Of a DNA stretch of 64,000 nt, positions 12,763 to 25,800 are shown piece by piece; position 1 is the stretch's first letter, and every line of letters starts with the position of its first letter. The position numbers were made by a program, and so were the translations under genes. Source of the DNA: Micropterus salmoides (taxonomy: Eukaryota > Chordata > Actinopteri > Centrarchiformes > Centrarchidae). Under the pieces are notes generated by a model. That model was not told the origin of the DNA, ran no database searches, and worked only from the letters and a program-made list of their open reading frames with translations. The stretch is from the NCBI RefSeq assembly GCF_014851395.1, contig NW_024044681.1:21468992-21532991 (forward strand), read 5' to 3'.

Positions 12763-13773
12763 ACACTAAATGTAATTAAACTGCATGATTTAGGGAATTT
12801 CCATTGCATGCATATTGGTAAGTAACATTGAAATGCAATATGCTAGAATAAAGGAAAAAGTTTAATTCTCAACTTTTAAAGTAACAGTATACTTACTTAT
12901 ATATACAGACAACATGAATTTGACATTGACAATCACCTCTTATGAAGTTTGTTTAACAAACCAGAAAGTTGAATTTATAATGCTACAATTTCGAAGGAAA
13001 CACCTTTACCTTTTTGACCACAGAAACAGAGAAAGCCCTTTTCTTTTTTGCTCGAAGTGCCAGTTTGACCTCAATGTTGTTTTACTTTCATGTCCCATCC
13101 CTCAGATGTACACACACACACACATACAAACACACGGGTTTTACATTTTGTAAAATTCAACTGTTTTGTTTCATGCAGGGAGTTCCAATTGTTCTTCTTC
13201 TCCATGAGCTGTCAGAGTATGAGGGGGATTGGAGTATCCTACCTGCGCTTCCTCTGTGAGTATCACCCATATGGAGATGATAAACAAATTTATTAAACCA
13301 AATTCAATTGAATGATTCCTGTGGGGGAAATAAATACATAAAGTATCGCTTCTTGCGGATCTTTCCAGTCTCTCTGCGACTTATGGCCGAACAGCATCCT
13401 GGTTTGTCTTCATAGAGGAGGAAACCAGAGTCTCACTGCCTGCTCTGCTGCACGTCCTCCACAGATATCCAGTCCAAGAGGTGAAATTTACACCCCCCAA
13501 CCTAGCCTATATATTGTATTTATTATACACTCTTCAACCTTTTGTGCTATATTAATGTCTTAATGGTGACTTAGTTCACTGCACTGATTCACATATTACA
13601 CTAACATGCCCGTGCCTCTTTTTGCAACTCACAGGAATTGTTTTTGGGTAAGCCTCTCCATGACAATGACGCCTCCATCATCCACCACTACGCGTTCTCT
13701 GAAGACCCCAGTTCCTTTAGTTACCCTGACCCTGCAGCAGGCTGGACTCTCAGCAAGCCACTGCTCCAGAGGT

Positions 13774-13804
<31 letters not shown>

Positions 13805-16800
13805 CAGATGTGTGAGAATGAAAACATCACTGATAGGTTTCTTTCTTTTTTTGATATTGAAGTTTGCAGTAGATTTTTTTAAGGGTTGTTACACGGCAGC
13901 AAGAAAGCTGTCATTTACATTTACTCATTTGGCAGACGCTTTTATCCAAAGCGACTTACATTTGAGAAACAACATACAAGCATCAACAAAGCATCAAATA
14001 CAGCACGAGATCTACAACTGACAATACATACTAGTAAGAGCAGCAATAAATACTAGTAAGAGCAAATAAATACTAGTAAGAGCAAATTAATACTAAATGG
14101 AGCTAAGTGCGAGCATAGTGGCCGAGAAGGAACGTAAACTTGTATTATGGAGCTTAGGTAGATGGGTGCAGATCCAGTAGTCACTCTGTATGCAAGCATT
14201 AGTGACTTGAATCAATCACTTGTCATATCACCATCTCAGGGACGTAGGAGGAGTAGACACTATTACAAGACATTGTATGGGAAATAAACGAAAGTTAAGC
14301 TGCCAGGAAGGTACAGTAAATAAACAATGGCAGCACATACAGTTCTGAGACACCACAATAAAATGAGGATGCATAGAATTACCTGGGGTACCTATATTAT
14401 TCTGGAAGCCATAATCATACCTACCATAATAACAGAAAACGCACATGTTGATATATTTAGTATAAACATTTAACAGGAGTCAAAGGGATTGCTGACCCAA
14501 ACCAAGGACTTCTAATATATATGTATATACGGTATATACAGTATGTTATGTTTCTCTTCTTTCAACATCTTTCACTTTCATGTGTTTCAGACTCGCTGAG
14601 CGGATCCAACACGAACGTCTGAAGTCAGATTTTACCATTGACTTGAAACATGAGGTACTTTGAAAAGATTTCCAGGAGATTCTTGAGTCTGTGTGTCTCG
14701 GTTCTGGTTCAGTTCTAAAATGTCAGTGTCATCTTAAAATGCTAAGACATATAACAGTGATAGATTATAGTGATATTCCCCCAACGACTGCACAGCCTTT
14801 TGCTAAAAAGGCCCCTGCAGCTTTCTACGCCTGCAGCTTTTAATACACCTGTTAGTAGATTAATAATGCAACAGCTCTACTTCTAACTAGATTGAATACG
14901 CACAAGCAAAGACATGAATACATAATGTTAGTCCTTAAAATGAAAGGGGCTGATGTCTTTGAAATGCATAGCATGAATCTTCACTATGAGCTATGTGTCC
15001 CTTTTGAAATTCTCTAATGACTTGCAGGTAGTAAAGAATAAAGGATTTGCCATGCAAGTGCATATTAATCAAAGTTTGTGTGTGTGTGTGTATGTGTGTG
15101 TGTGTGTGTGTGTTTGTGGTTGAAAACGAGAGACAGAGTTACTGAGATGTCCGGAGCTGCCAGGAAATATTTACTGTTTGAGGACCCAGAATGAGCTGTT
15201 GTACCTATTACCCATCACTGCAAATTACTGTTTCAACAACCATAAGTCCAACATACGTCTTCATGTCTGTCTTTCTAGATTGCGTTGTATATTTGGGAGG
15301 AAGGAAATGGTCCAAAGCTGACAGCAGTTCCAGAGTTTTGTACAGAGACAGGAGACTTCTGTGCTACGACGTTTACAACCTACCTACCCAACTGTGTATG
15401 TACAGCTCTTAATTATGGACGAAAGTTCGTTGAAAGTGTGCCTTCATGTAGGCATGACTAGGTTGGTGTAGCAAATTATCAAAAGGTTGGACATCAAGGA
15501 CATCCCTCATGATTGATTTGATAATCCATCACCTTAAATCACATTTACAACTCAGCTGTCCAGCTTAGTTATCGTCAAACAGTGAGCACATTACACACAT
15601 TGCCACTGTCAAGACTTATTATACAGGAATACAAATGGAAAGGTGAGTGGGCTGAGTCCGTCTGAAGGCCTAACAGAGTGAGACAGCTAACAGTACTGAG
15701 TGGGATGAAGGATCAGAGCAGTGTTTGTTTGTTGAGTTGGAACAAAAGCAAACACAAAAAATGAACACCATTGCACATTTCAGAGTAAACAGCACAAGGC
15801 TAAAGGAGAAGGTGGTACACAAAACAGCATTAAATAAAATCCTTACAGGAGTTACAAATTTTTCCTATGCCAGAATGGCAAAACATAAAAACATGATTTT
15901 AATTGTGATATGACCTATAAAGGCTCAAGTACACCTACAGCTTCTTGTAAACAGGTGCGTAGGAGGTAATATCCATAGGCTAGAGAAGAGAGAACTCCCA
16001 CACACTGTCCTTTTACATTATTGAAGATACAAGGTTTTGGTCCTTAGGCCTTCATCAGCTAAAACTGAGGAACACACATTCCAGATAGATGTAGCCAACA
16101 TCTCCGGTGAAGCCAATCGGGGACTATGAGCTGTCAGGCAATCAGTCCCAGAGGCTGCATGCATTAAGCCAATTAGAAGGCGCAATCTGTAAAAGACAGC
16201 AAGTACTTCAGTTTATATGCAAACACTGAATATTATTAAAATATGTTTTCCAAAATTGTCTCTTCCATAATGACAATAAAGGTTAAGCTAGTGGTAGATC
16301 TCACAATTTAATTATATAACTGTTTAGGCTACTTAATGATACAAAGCACAATATCGTTGCCTTACGATTTTATGGTACAGAGAAGGTGCAATGGTCAAAT
16401 GTTTCATGGTCTCTGGTTGGCCTCACCTGGGGAGATGTTGGCTTAATCTGTCTGGAATGTTCTCTGTTTCTCAGTTTTACCTAAGTACCGAAACCCTCTA
16501 TCTCTAATAAAGTTTACTGTAAAAAGACAGTGTGTGTGAGCTTTCTCTTCTCTGAATTATGATATGACCAAAACTACCCATGTTTTGTACATTCAATTCT
16601 ACTGTATTTACCTCCAGTTCCTTGGGTTAACGTACGTTAATCATGTAAAAAAGCCACACACTTCCTGAGAGTTAATCTTCTCTCTAAGTTAAATGATGTT
16701 GGAGTTAGTAACCAAATCCTTGATTTAACGTAAAATAATCTGTTGGTATTTTATTTTAAATCTGAATTTTTCTGAATAAATTGAAATATATTAGTAACTA

Positions 16801-19800
16801 TAACTAGTAAAAGTATAGCCCAGATGTAACCAAGCTGGAAATATGAATTAAATATAAGTGATTCTTCCCATACTTTCTGCGTGCACTTTGGGCTTTTACC
16901 AACATTCGTTCCAAATGCATTATCTATTGTGTTGATTTTTTATTTCAGTGTAGTAAAGCTGATTTTCCACAGTAACGTGGGCTTGTCACTTGAGGTTCGA
17001 CGTCCACCGCAGGTGCTCAGCATGGCAGTGCCCGTAGAAAAAAAACGAAGCTGCCACTCTACAAAGGAAGAGAAATAAACTGTTTCCTCATTTCGGGCAG
17101 GATTAGTATCTGAAGATGTGGCTGAAGCACAAAATAATGAGTCAAGGATGCAGTCACAGGATACCGCCTCCTCCAGTAAATGTCATCCAGACAGCAAAGG
17201 AAGAGAAGATTTAACCACAGAAGAAACTCTGGTGGCGTCTCTTATTAATGCAGAGGATTGATCCCAGGATCTCTGAGCAGATTTACTTCTGACATGAACA
17301 AATATATATATTTAGTGCATATGTATGGTGTGTTAATGTCTAGCTCATTGTGTAGTATATAGTACATCTAGTTTTATTTTTCACGTTTCTCATTCTTATA
17401 ATCATTCTCATAATGTATATTCTAGTTTTATTGCATCTGTGATCCTTTAATTGTCCGTAAAAGTATAAATTCACACAATAATATGAAAAAACACACTGCT
17501 GTATACGTGACTTTTGCATAAAATAACTTAATTAATAACATAATTTAAGACCATCTGACACCAAGAGTAAATGAAAAATGTAGAACTTGATGTGAGCTTA
17601 CAGGGGTATTCTACAATGGTAGCAGATTAAATGACAGATATACTGTAAATAAGTCATGACATCCTCATAACAGCTGGTAATTTTCTGTAATAAGAAGTGA
17701 CACCTGAAATAGGAATTCAGTGCAGAAGAGAAATTTGTAAGCGGATCGCTTTCACATGTCTGTTATTTGTTTTTCCCACATGATACTGTTAGAACCTGTG
17801 TAATTCAATCTTAAATCCATTCCATTCCATATTTTTTGTACCTCACACTGTGTTTGTGTTCAACTGTGCACTTTTCCCCCCAATTTTATAGCTATGATGC
17901 TTCATTTTTTTTTAATTAAGAGGGACATTGTTTGTCCTCTTCCTTTTCTAGGGAGATCCAGTGTCGAAGAAAGATGTATTTGTTGCTGTGAAAACTTGCC
18001 AAAAGTTCCACTCAGAGCGAGGTGCGTGTGTTATTCCCGACCATTTTTTGGATTAATTGAATAAAAAATATTATATTTTGCAGTGATTGAAGAAGTATTC
18101 ACATCCTTTATCTAAGTAAAAGTATTAATACAACCCTAGGCAGAGCACACAAAAACAAAAAAAGGTTTTAATGTTTACAGGCTGGGCAGCAAACTGTGAA
18201 ATAGACTTTATAGATTTTATGTCTTTCTAGGGTGATTATGTTTAATTACAATATAACCAACATAATACATAATAAAATTCAGATACTGCACTCTGCCTTT
18301 GGATAATCTTTACTGCTCAGTGATACAGCAGTATCTACCAACATTATGTCACTTTCTTATCAATTTAAACCAGTTTAAGAAAATGAACTTTAGTATTATT
18401 ATTATTTACAAACCATAGCTTAAAGGAATCAAGTGTTTCTTTGTTTGTTTCTGAGTTTCTTTCTATCTCTTTAACTATGGCATAATACATTAATTTACAA
18501 TTTAATACATCTAAATATGTGATTTAAAAGGTATGTTAACCACAAAAAATACGTGATGTTCACCAGAGTCAATAAACAACATGGCAGCTACTGAGGTCTG
18601 CTAAGCTAGCTACCTTTAACAGGAGTTTTTTTTTTAAATTTAGCTGCTGTCTTATTTCATTATGTTGAAAAACTAAAATGTCAGTTCATCAAAATTATTT
18701 TTTTTAAATTTTACAGATAACAACTAAGAGGAATTGCCACTTTCTTAACATTCTGCTGGTCATTCAGTCCTAGTTAACCTGTCAGGTGACAAGTGCCTGT
18801 TTAAATTCACAACCTCATCCAGACTATCTGCTGAAATTGCAACAGTGTGTGTAATTATCCAAAACATTGATGTCTGTTTTAGGGTCACAATGTGCCATGT
18901 GTTATGGACTGACTATTTTAAAACAATTAACAAAATCAAAAGTAGAAAAACACTGTGTGGTTAACTTTGCTGTGAATTGGCTGTTACTGTAAATTCAGGT
19001 GATTTTAATTGCATAGCAAAACATCAAAGTAGAGTACTATGCACAATCAATAAATTAAAGGATTTGTTTGAGAATAAATAAATGTAAGATTGGTCCCACC
19101 TCCATTATTTTATTTGGAATTTATAGGTCTGCAGCAGAGACATAGTCTTAATTATGAGTTCCAACAAAGACAGTAAGACAGAGCTCCACATGTATGTCTG
19201 CTTCACAGTTTCCCTACCTGATATATTTTTTGTACCTTTCTCATCACAGTTCCAGTGGTGAAAGCAACCTGGGAGAAAGACGCTGAGTTTTTAGAGTATT
19301 ACAGTGATGTCACTGATGCCTCCATACCCACAATCAGTCTGGGAGTGCCCAATACTGAGAGAGGTGAGTTGATCAGCAGCAATGTTTACTGATTCCTGTG
19401 GGACAGATCTAGCATAATTGAAGGATTATATTGCCAAGCTGGCCTGGAAGCACTTAGTGATCCCCCAGGAGGAGCTGCAGAAGGATGTTTGTGACACCTG
19501 TAGCCAACTCTGACAAGAATAGGTCTATTAAAAATGGATGGATAGATAAGTTGCCAGAAGATGATGCGCAGAAAGTCACTGGGTAGAGTCAGTCATGTGG
19601 GTCAGTCAGAAATATCTCAACATTCTGGCCATTCATGGTGTTGAGCGGATTAGTCCTAATGCCTTAGATGATCCTCTTAACTTTTTATCTAGCACCATCT
19701 TCTGGTTAAAATGTAACTTTATCTAATACTTTGAATTATGACCATACTTATACCAGTACTTACAAAAGTTCAACCTCAGTTGTACTTTAGGGCTAATTAG

Positions 19801-22800
19801 CACATGTTAGCATGCTAACATGCTAAACTAAGATGGTGAACATGGTAAACATTATACCTGCTGTACTTGTATTCCACCTTTCTTGTCTTGTCCACTCAAA
19901 GCACTTGTCCACTACATGTCACTTTCACCCATTAGCATTCATACACTGATGACAAGGCACCAGCTACTCATCACATTCATAAATGGAGCTATTAGGGGTT
20001 AAGTATTTTGCCCAAGGAAGCTTCAACATACAGACTTTAGAAGCCAGGGATAGAACTGCCAATCTTCCCGTTAGTGGGCGACCCGCTCTACCACCTGATA
20101 TTATGTCATCATAATCTCATAAGGGATGAATGGTAGAGGTGGGAAAGATTCCCATGTTAACGACTTGCAAATGTTCACGTCATCAAGATGGTTGTACTTC
20201 AGTCACCACATTGTTAGCAGCTCGTCAAGTTCAAACTGAAGTTTTGTTCCTGATGTGAGATCAATGTGAAAGGGAGATAGAAAGGAATACAAATGGAAAA
20301 CACCCCTGACTTCCTCTGTCCTCATGCACTTTGAAGTGTACCCCAGATGGAGGAATCAGTATGGACAGACAAATCAAAAGCAAATAACCACAACGCCACT
20401 CTTTTTCCCAGTGAAGAGGCAGATAGATGACACTTGATCTTCCTAAGAATAAGCTGCAGAGCCAGAAACAATAAATGCACTAATGACAATGGCTACAGTG
20501 AGAAGAGAACATCAATGTTATCTTTGTATTACATGTGTTCTTGTCTGAGAGACCCCTGCTTACAGAGCAATCTTTGTGCATCACTCCCTCTAATGTACTT
20601 TTGAGTCTATTCACACAGCAGGGGACACAGTGTCAATGACACCTCTTTTTCCTATCCATTCTTATATTCCCCTCTCTGCTCTTGTTCACAGGCTGATAGA
20701 AGTATTACGTTGCTTGTCATGTCTGTCCCATATCTTTTTCTTCATTCTTCATTTCCCCCACACTCTTTAATGCTTTTGTTCATTTAGTCATTTTTTTCCT
20801 TTTAGCGAAGTGCTCAAATCTAGTATAGAGTTTGATATTTTCTCCTCTTTCTTACTTTTTGTTAAAGCACCACATTGACCTTCTTTTTGTCTCTTTTGAA
20901 TACCTACGCACTTGGACGTCTTATTATTCTACCCCATTCTTTTTTTTCATTAATTCACCACAGAATTGCTGTTCTTTTGCCTGCCTCTTCACTGGCATGT
21001 TTACAAGTTGTTCCTAGTAACTACTTTATGTAAATATATTCAATGTTCTCTCCAGATGTTCTTTTACTACTGTATGTCTGTGCTTTCATTTCTTTCATCA
21101 TTTTGTAAGGGTGTGTTCATTCTAAGTAGGACACTGAAAAGTCAGAGGATCACCAAAATCAGTAGGAGCCATCCTCTGGGCACCGTGGATATCTGCATAA
21201 ATTGTCATCTGGCAATCTGACCAGTGGATGTTGAGATATTTCATTCAGGACCAAAATGACTGACAAGTAACAGACAAAAATTGCCATCCATAGAGCCACT
21301 CTGCTGGCATGGTAGAAAGTCAGTTTCAGTGTTGTTAAAGAGTATGAAGTTTTTCAAAGTATCTGATCTGACCTTTAAAGTAGATATAGATCATGTTTTT
21401 GCAGTTTGTGCAGTACCAGGAGTGTGGTTTAAATCTCACAGCTTAGGAGCACCGATCAGAACCATTTTAAAATACTGGCAGACTATGTGCTTCTGATTAT
21501 TACATAACAATTTTAAACAATGAACTATGAAAAACAAATGAGGGGTTGTTTTCGATGAGAAAATGGTCACACAGACATTGTCATTTATCTTAGGGGTCAA
21601 AAAAACGGACGCTGATTTAACACTTTCATGGGGTCTGAGGAATTTGTTCAACCCAAGCATTTCACGAGAACCAAACCTGAACTGGCAACCCCTGCCTCAT
21701 ATTTTTCCACACTTGTTGTCTCCCTGTAGGACATTGTGGGAAGACATTTGCCATATTGAGGCGGTTCCTGAGCAGAGCTGTGCCAAAGGCAGGTTGGCTA
21801 CTCATTGTTGATGATGATACACTAATCAGGTAAGTGGGAGATATTTAAAAATGTTTTTTAACTTACTACACATAATTTTAATTATTTAAAACAGCAATAA
21901 AAACATTCTGCAGTAACGAGCTAAAGTAAAAATAAAAAGTCCTTCCTGTGTTACATATCTTTGATTTAAATATCGTGCACACACTCACACAGGTGTTTTT
22001 TCACTTGCTGGCTAATTATAATTCTCTTTAGGTTCATAAACCAGTTAGAGTCATAAAGGTTTGACTGACAACTGCCACAAAAGGGTGAGGAGGTGCTAGG
22101 GAGATGTAAGTCCGTGCACGCACACAGTTGTGAGAAAAGCTCAGTCATGCAAAATAAGTGAAAACACCGGTGGGAGTGAACGGTTGTGGTTGTGTAGTGC
22201 TGTACAGAAACAACTTTAGAAATTCCCTAAAAGTCCTGTGTCTATGGTATGTGCTTACTTCCTGTCTGTTTGTCTGTTGATTATTATCTGCAGTTTACCC
22301 AGGTTGCGCCGGCTGCTGCGTTGCTATGACCCAAAGGAAGCAGTGAGCCTGGGGGAGAAATACGGCTACGGCTTGGTTCAAAACGGATACAGCTACATCA
22401 CAGGAGGAGGAGGGTGAGGTTTTGCTGTTGGTGTAAAGGTGTTAAGGTGTCTTCAGACAGAAAAGGAAGTGATATTTTGCCAAATGTACAGATTTTAGCT
22501 GTAAGATAGCTATGAATGGACATCAACCATTCATGTGAGAATGTGGCTGTATTTTGGGACTGAACTCAAAACTCTGGGAGTTTTTGTTATATCCCTCCCA
22601 TCTCTCTCTTTTTTCCTCTCGAGCCATAAAGTAGCCTTTGGCTTGTAATAATAGGTATAGATAAACAGATGCAAATGGGCCTAATATTATCAAATGTAGC
22701 CTATAAACATGTAGCCTAGACTCAGTCTAAAATGGACTCCCTGTGGTGCAGGTATTTTTTTATGTGTCTTTTGTCCTGCAGAGAGTAGCTATCGTATTGT

Positions 22801-25800
22801 ATTACTGTTTTGAATGCCTGATGGAGTCTGAAAAAACAAGCAGATTAGCATATTATTATTAATATTACAGTCTATAAAACAATAAAATGGTCATTTTTCT
22901 AAATGATGCTGCATTTAAGCACTGTGTTTAGAGTATAAGGTAAGGTAGGGAATTGTTCGCATCTATAGTCAAAATGGCGCTATATTGCCGATGAAAGAAT
23001 ACCAGTCTTATTTAAAAGTCTGCTTTCTCTCTCTCTCTCTCTCTCTCTCTGTAGGATAGTGCTCAGTAGGGTGGCGGTGTCCAGGCTTGTTTCCAGCGGT
23101 TGTAGCTGCTACAGTGATGATGCTCCTGATGACATGGTGCTGGGCAGGTGCTTGACTTCCCTTGGTGTTCCCATCACACACAGTCCACTGTTCCACCAGG
23201 TAGGAAATACACACACACAAGTACATGTTTGTAATATGATTGTGAGGACCTCCCCTTAACTACATTTACATCTCAACCCCTAAACTCTGAGATATACTCA
23301 ATAAGAACAAGACTGGATGACATGTTGTTCTCCATGTTTAGTTCACAGTTCCCACAGTTTTCTATATTTTTCTATTAAGAAACGTAAATGTTAATTTAAA
23401 GGACAAATCATATAAATGTGTAGAGCCAGAAACAATAACTGCACTAATGACCGGCTTCAGTGAGAAGAGAACATCAATGTTATCTTTGTATTTGTATTTA
23501 ACTTGGTACTAATAGGCATAGGTGGAAATCGCGGTGATATATACTTAAAATAATCGTGTAAGTAATAAATAACAATGCAAACGCAAATGGGGCAATGAAA
23601 GTGTTTTTTACGTTTAGAAACATTTTGAGTCCCTCATCCCTGCTTTCCCCCTTTTCGTGAGCGACACTCTGCTGTCCGGAGGGAGAGAAAGTTTGCACCC
23701 TGCAGTAGATGTGGAACTCCAGCAAGGCTGGCAGGGCTATGTGTTCCACTTATGACATCAGATGAACTGATTATTTTCTCTTTAATACAGAAGTTGATGA
23801 GTCATTAATAAATTAATCATGACAAAAAATTATGATAACCTATGTATTTTTCCATGAGTTCAACATTACCTAGCTTGTTTGGTAGCTAGTTTAATAGCCT
23901 GTTGGATAAGTAGTGGGTGGTAAGTCACCCACTACAGCTAGAGATGCGCTGATCAATCGAATGGGACTGGAATAGGCTGTTGTATAGTATAATCGGCCCT
24001 TTTGAATTGAACATTGAAAATTACATGCGCTGTGTTTCATGTCATGCAAGTTTTTCTTTTATAAAACTGCTGACAAATAAAGTCAGAGCAGAAGGACACA
24101 GGCAGAGAGAGAGACAGACATGTGTAGGTGCATTTGTGTCTGAAGTGAAACACAAGGTGATCAGATCACTGTAGTTTGTACACAGAGAATTAAGTAGAAT
24201 AAAAATAGTGAGATTAGAAATAAAATACTAAAAATATGGTAATGTATTCTTTCAAATATTTTCAATTAAAATATATTTTAAAATGGCCTAATTTTCCTGG
24301 GGGGGATTTCATTTGTGGATACAAAACAAAACTCCCTTCAGTGAAAATGTGAATGTTTTCTAATAATTAATGTTTCATTATGACCATACAATTGAATGGA
24401 CCCCAGTGAAAATAGCTAATGTTTATGCAGGTGCTGATGGAGATCCTAAACATTACTAAGAAAAGATGTTTATATATACTGTCAGTTCTTAAAAACAAAG
24501 TATCAGAATCGGCAGGTCAATAATCGGTAATTGGAATCAGCCAGGATAATGCATCTCTTACTACAACTAATACGGCAATAAGCCTGTGTGTGAACTGATC
24601 TTGGGCTAATGCTCTACCGTTGTGTTGGGTTTCGCTCAGTATGATGTTAAGTGGCAGATCAGCTGCAGTTGAAAATCTAAGAGACGTCCTCTGTCCCAGA
24701 CGAAACCTAAAATACAACATAACCTAGAGAGAATGTTTTGGTAAGTGTACATGCAAAAATGTGAAATATTTTTATAGGCATGTAACGCTAAAACACTAAA
24801 TTTTCCGGTAGTAATTAATAATTTATCAGTATTTACTTGTGTTAAATGGAGCACTTGTTTCAGGCAAATCCTTCTGGAAATCATCAGCTCCCTATAATCT
24901 CAACACAACTTCCTGTACTTCAATAACTGTCTCAGAACTTTCTCTCTAATTTCTTTATGAAGTACACAAGTCTTTTGAGAAAACTGTAATTTGGAAATAA
25001 CAAACCTATAAAACAAAGTGTTACAAACAACATGTTGGAAGAGATCTTTTTGTCAGTGTTCAGACTGAAATATTCAGCCTTAAGATAGTACAGTAACAGT
25101 CAGTTTGTGATGTTGATTGCATTTTTAAGTTCCTTGTTTTCAGAAAGGCAATGGTGTTCTCAGTGTGGTATAGGAGCTAGGTTGCAGTCATGCCCAAATA
25201 CTGTAGAGCTTACTGCTGTAATACCAAGAGAGGGGGCAAAACTTGTAATAACAAGTTCAGACAGGCTTCTTCTAATAAATTCCAGATCATAGGATATCTA
25301 GATACCGAGATATCTAAAGCCAAAGACAAACAGACTTTCTGTTTGATCTTGGATTTCTACTTAGCGTAAAACTTAAATTAAAAGCTGAATTTTGACAAAT
25401 AAATGCAGGTCTCAATTAGATGCTGGGTCTGGCTTATTATTAGGCTTATTATTGTGTAGCACGCTGTTTATTCATATATATTATAAGATCGATATTACAT
25501 ATTGCATAATTGGATGAAAATTGTATTTTAGTTCATATTTATAAATAAGTTTTCTGACTAACAAAGCAAAAATCAGCCGGCTTAGTGATTATTTGTGGCA
25601 TCTTCAAATAAGTAATAAGTAACTGAATTACCTGCATCATCATACTCATAAGTGCAATTTCTCACCATAAAAACATCCGGCTAATGTACTGCTGCAACAA
25701 ACAGTAGTGTAGTTGTAAGATAGTTTTATGCAGCATACTGTGGACCAAAGATTGTCTAAATAAGTCAAAAGCACTCCAAGTGTTGCAGATCCAAGCAACA

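Larger units (their letters stand above)
8161..13178 (+). other. b3glct: b3glct intron 4 (5.0 kb)
   Basis: The largest intron. It holds a MITE-like stretch (about 8231-8545), a (GT)n run (10323-10350), a minus-strand copy of a dispersed repeat (about 10955-11235), a possible CTCF site (12410-12422) and an A-run joined to an (AT)n run (12687-12758). The interval 8560-10320 shows nothing I can classify. Confidence 0.7.
19364..21729 (+). other. b3glct: b3glct intron 11, repeat-rich
   Basis: Contains a LINE 3' remnant (19438-19550), a minus-strand tRNA-derived SINE (19870-20100), one copy of a segment that recurs in intron 14 (20456-20530), and copy B of the dispersed repeat (21119-21310). The interval 20540-21110 is plain T-rich intron. 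Confidence 0.7.
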
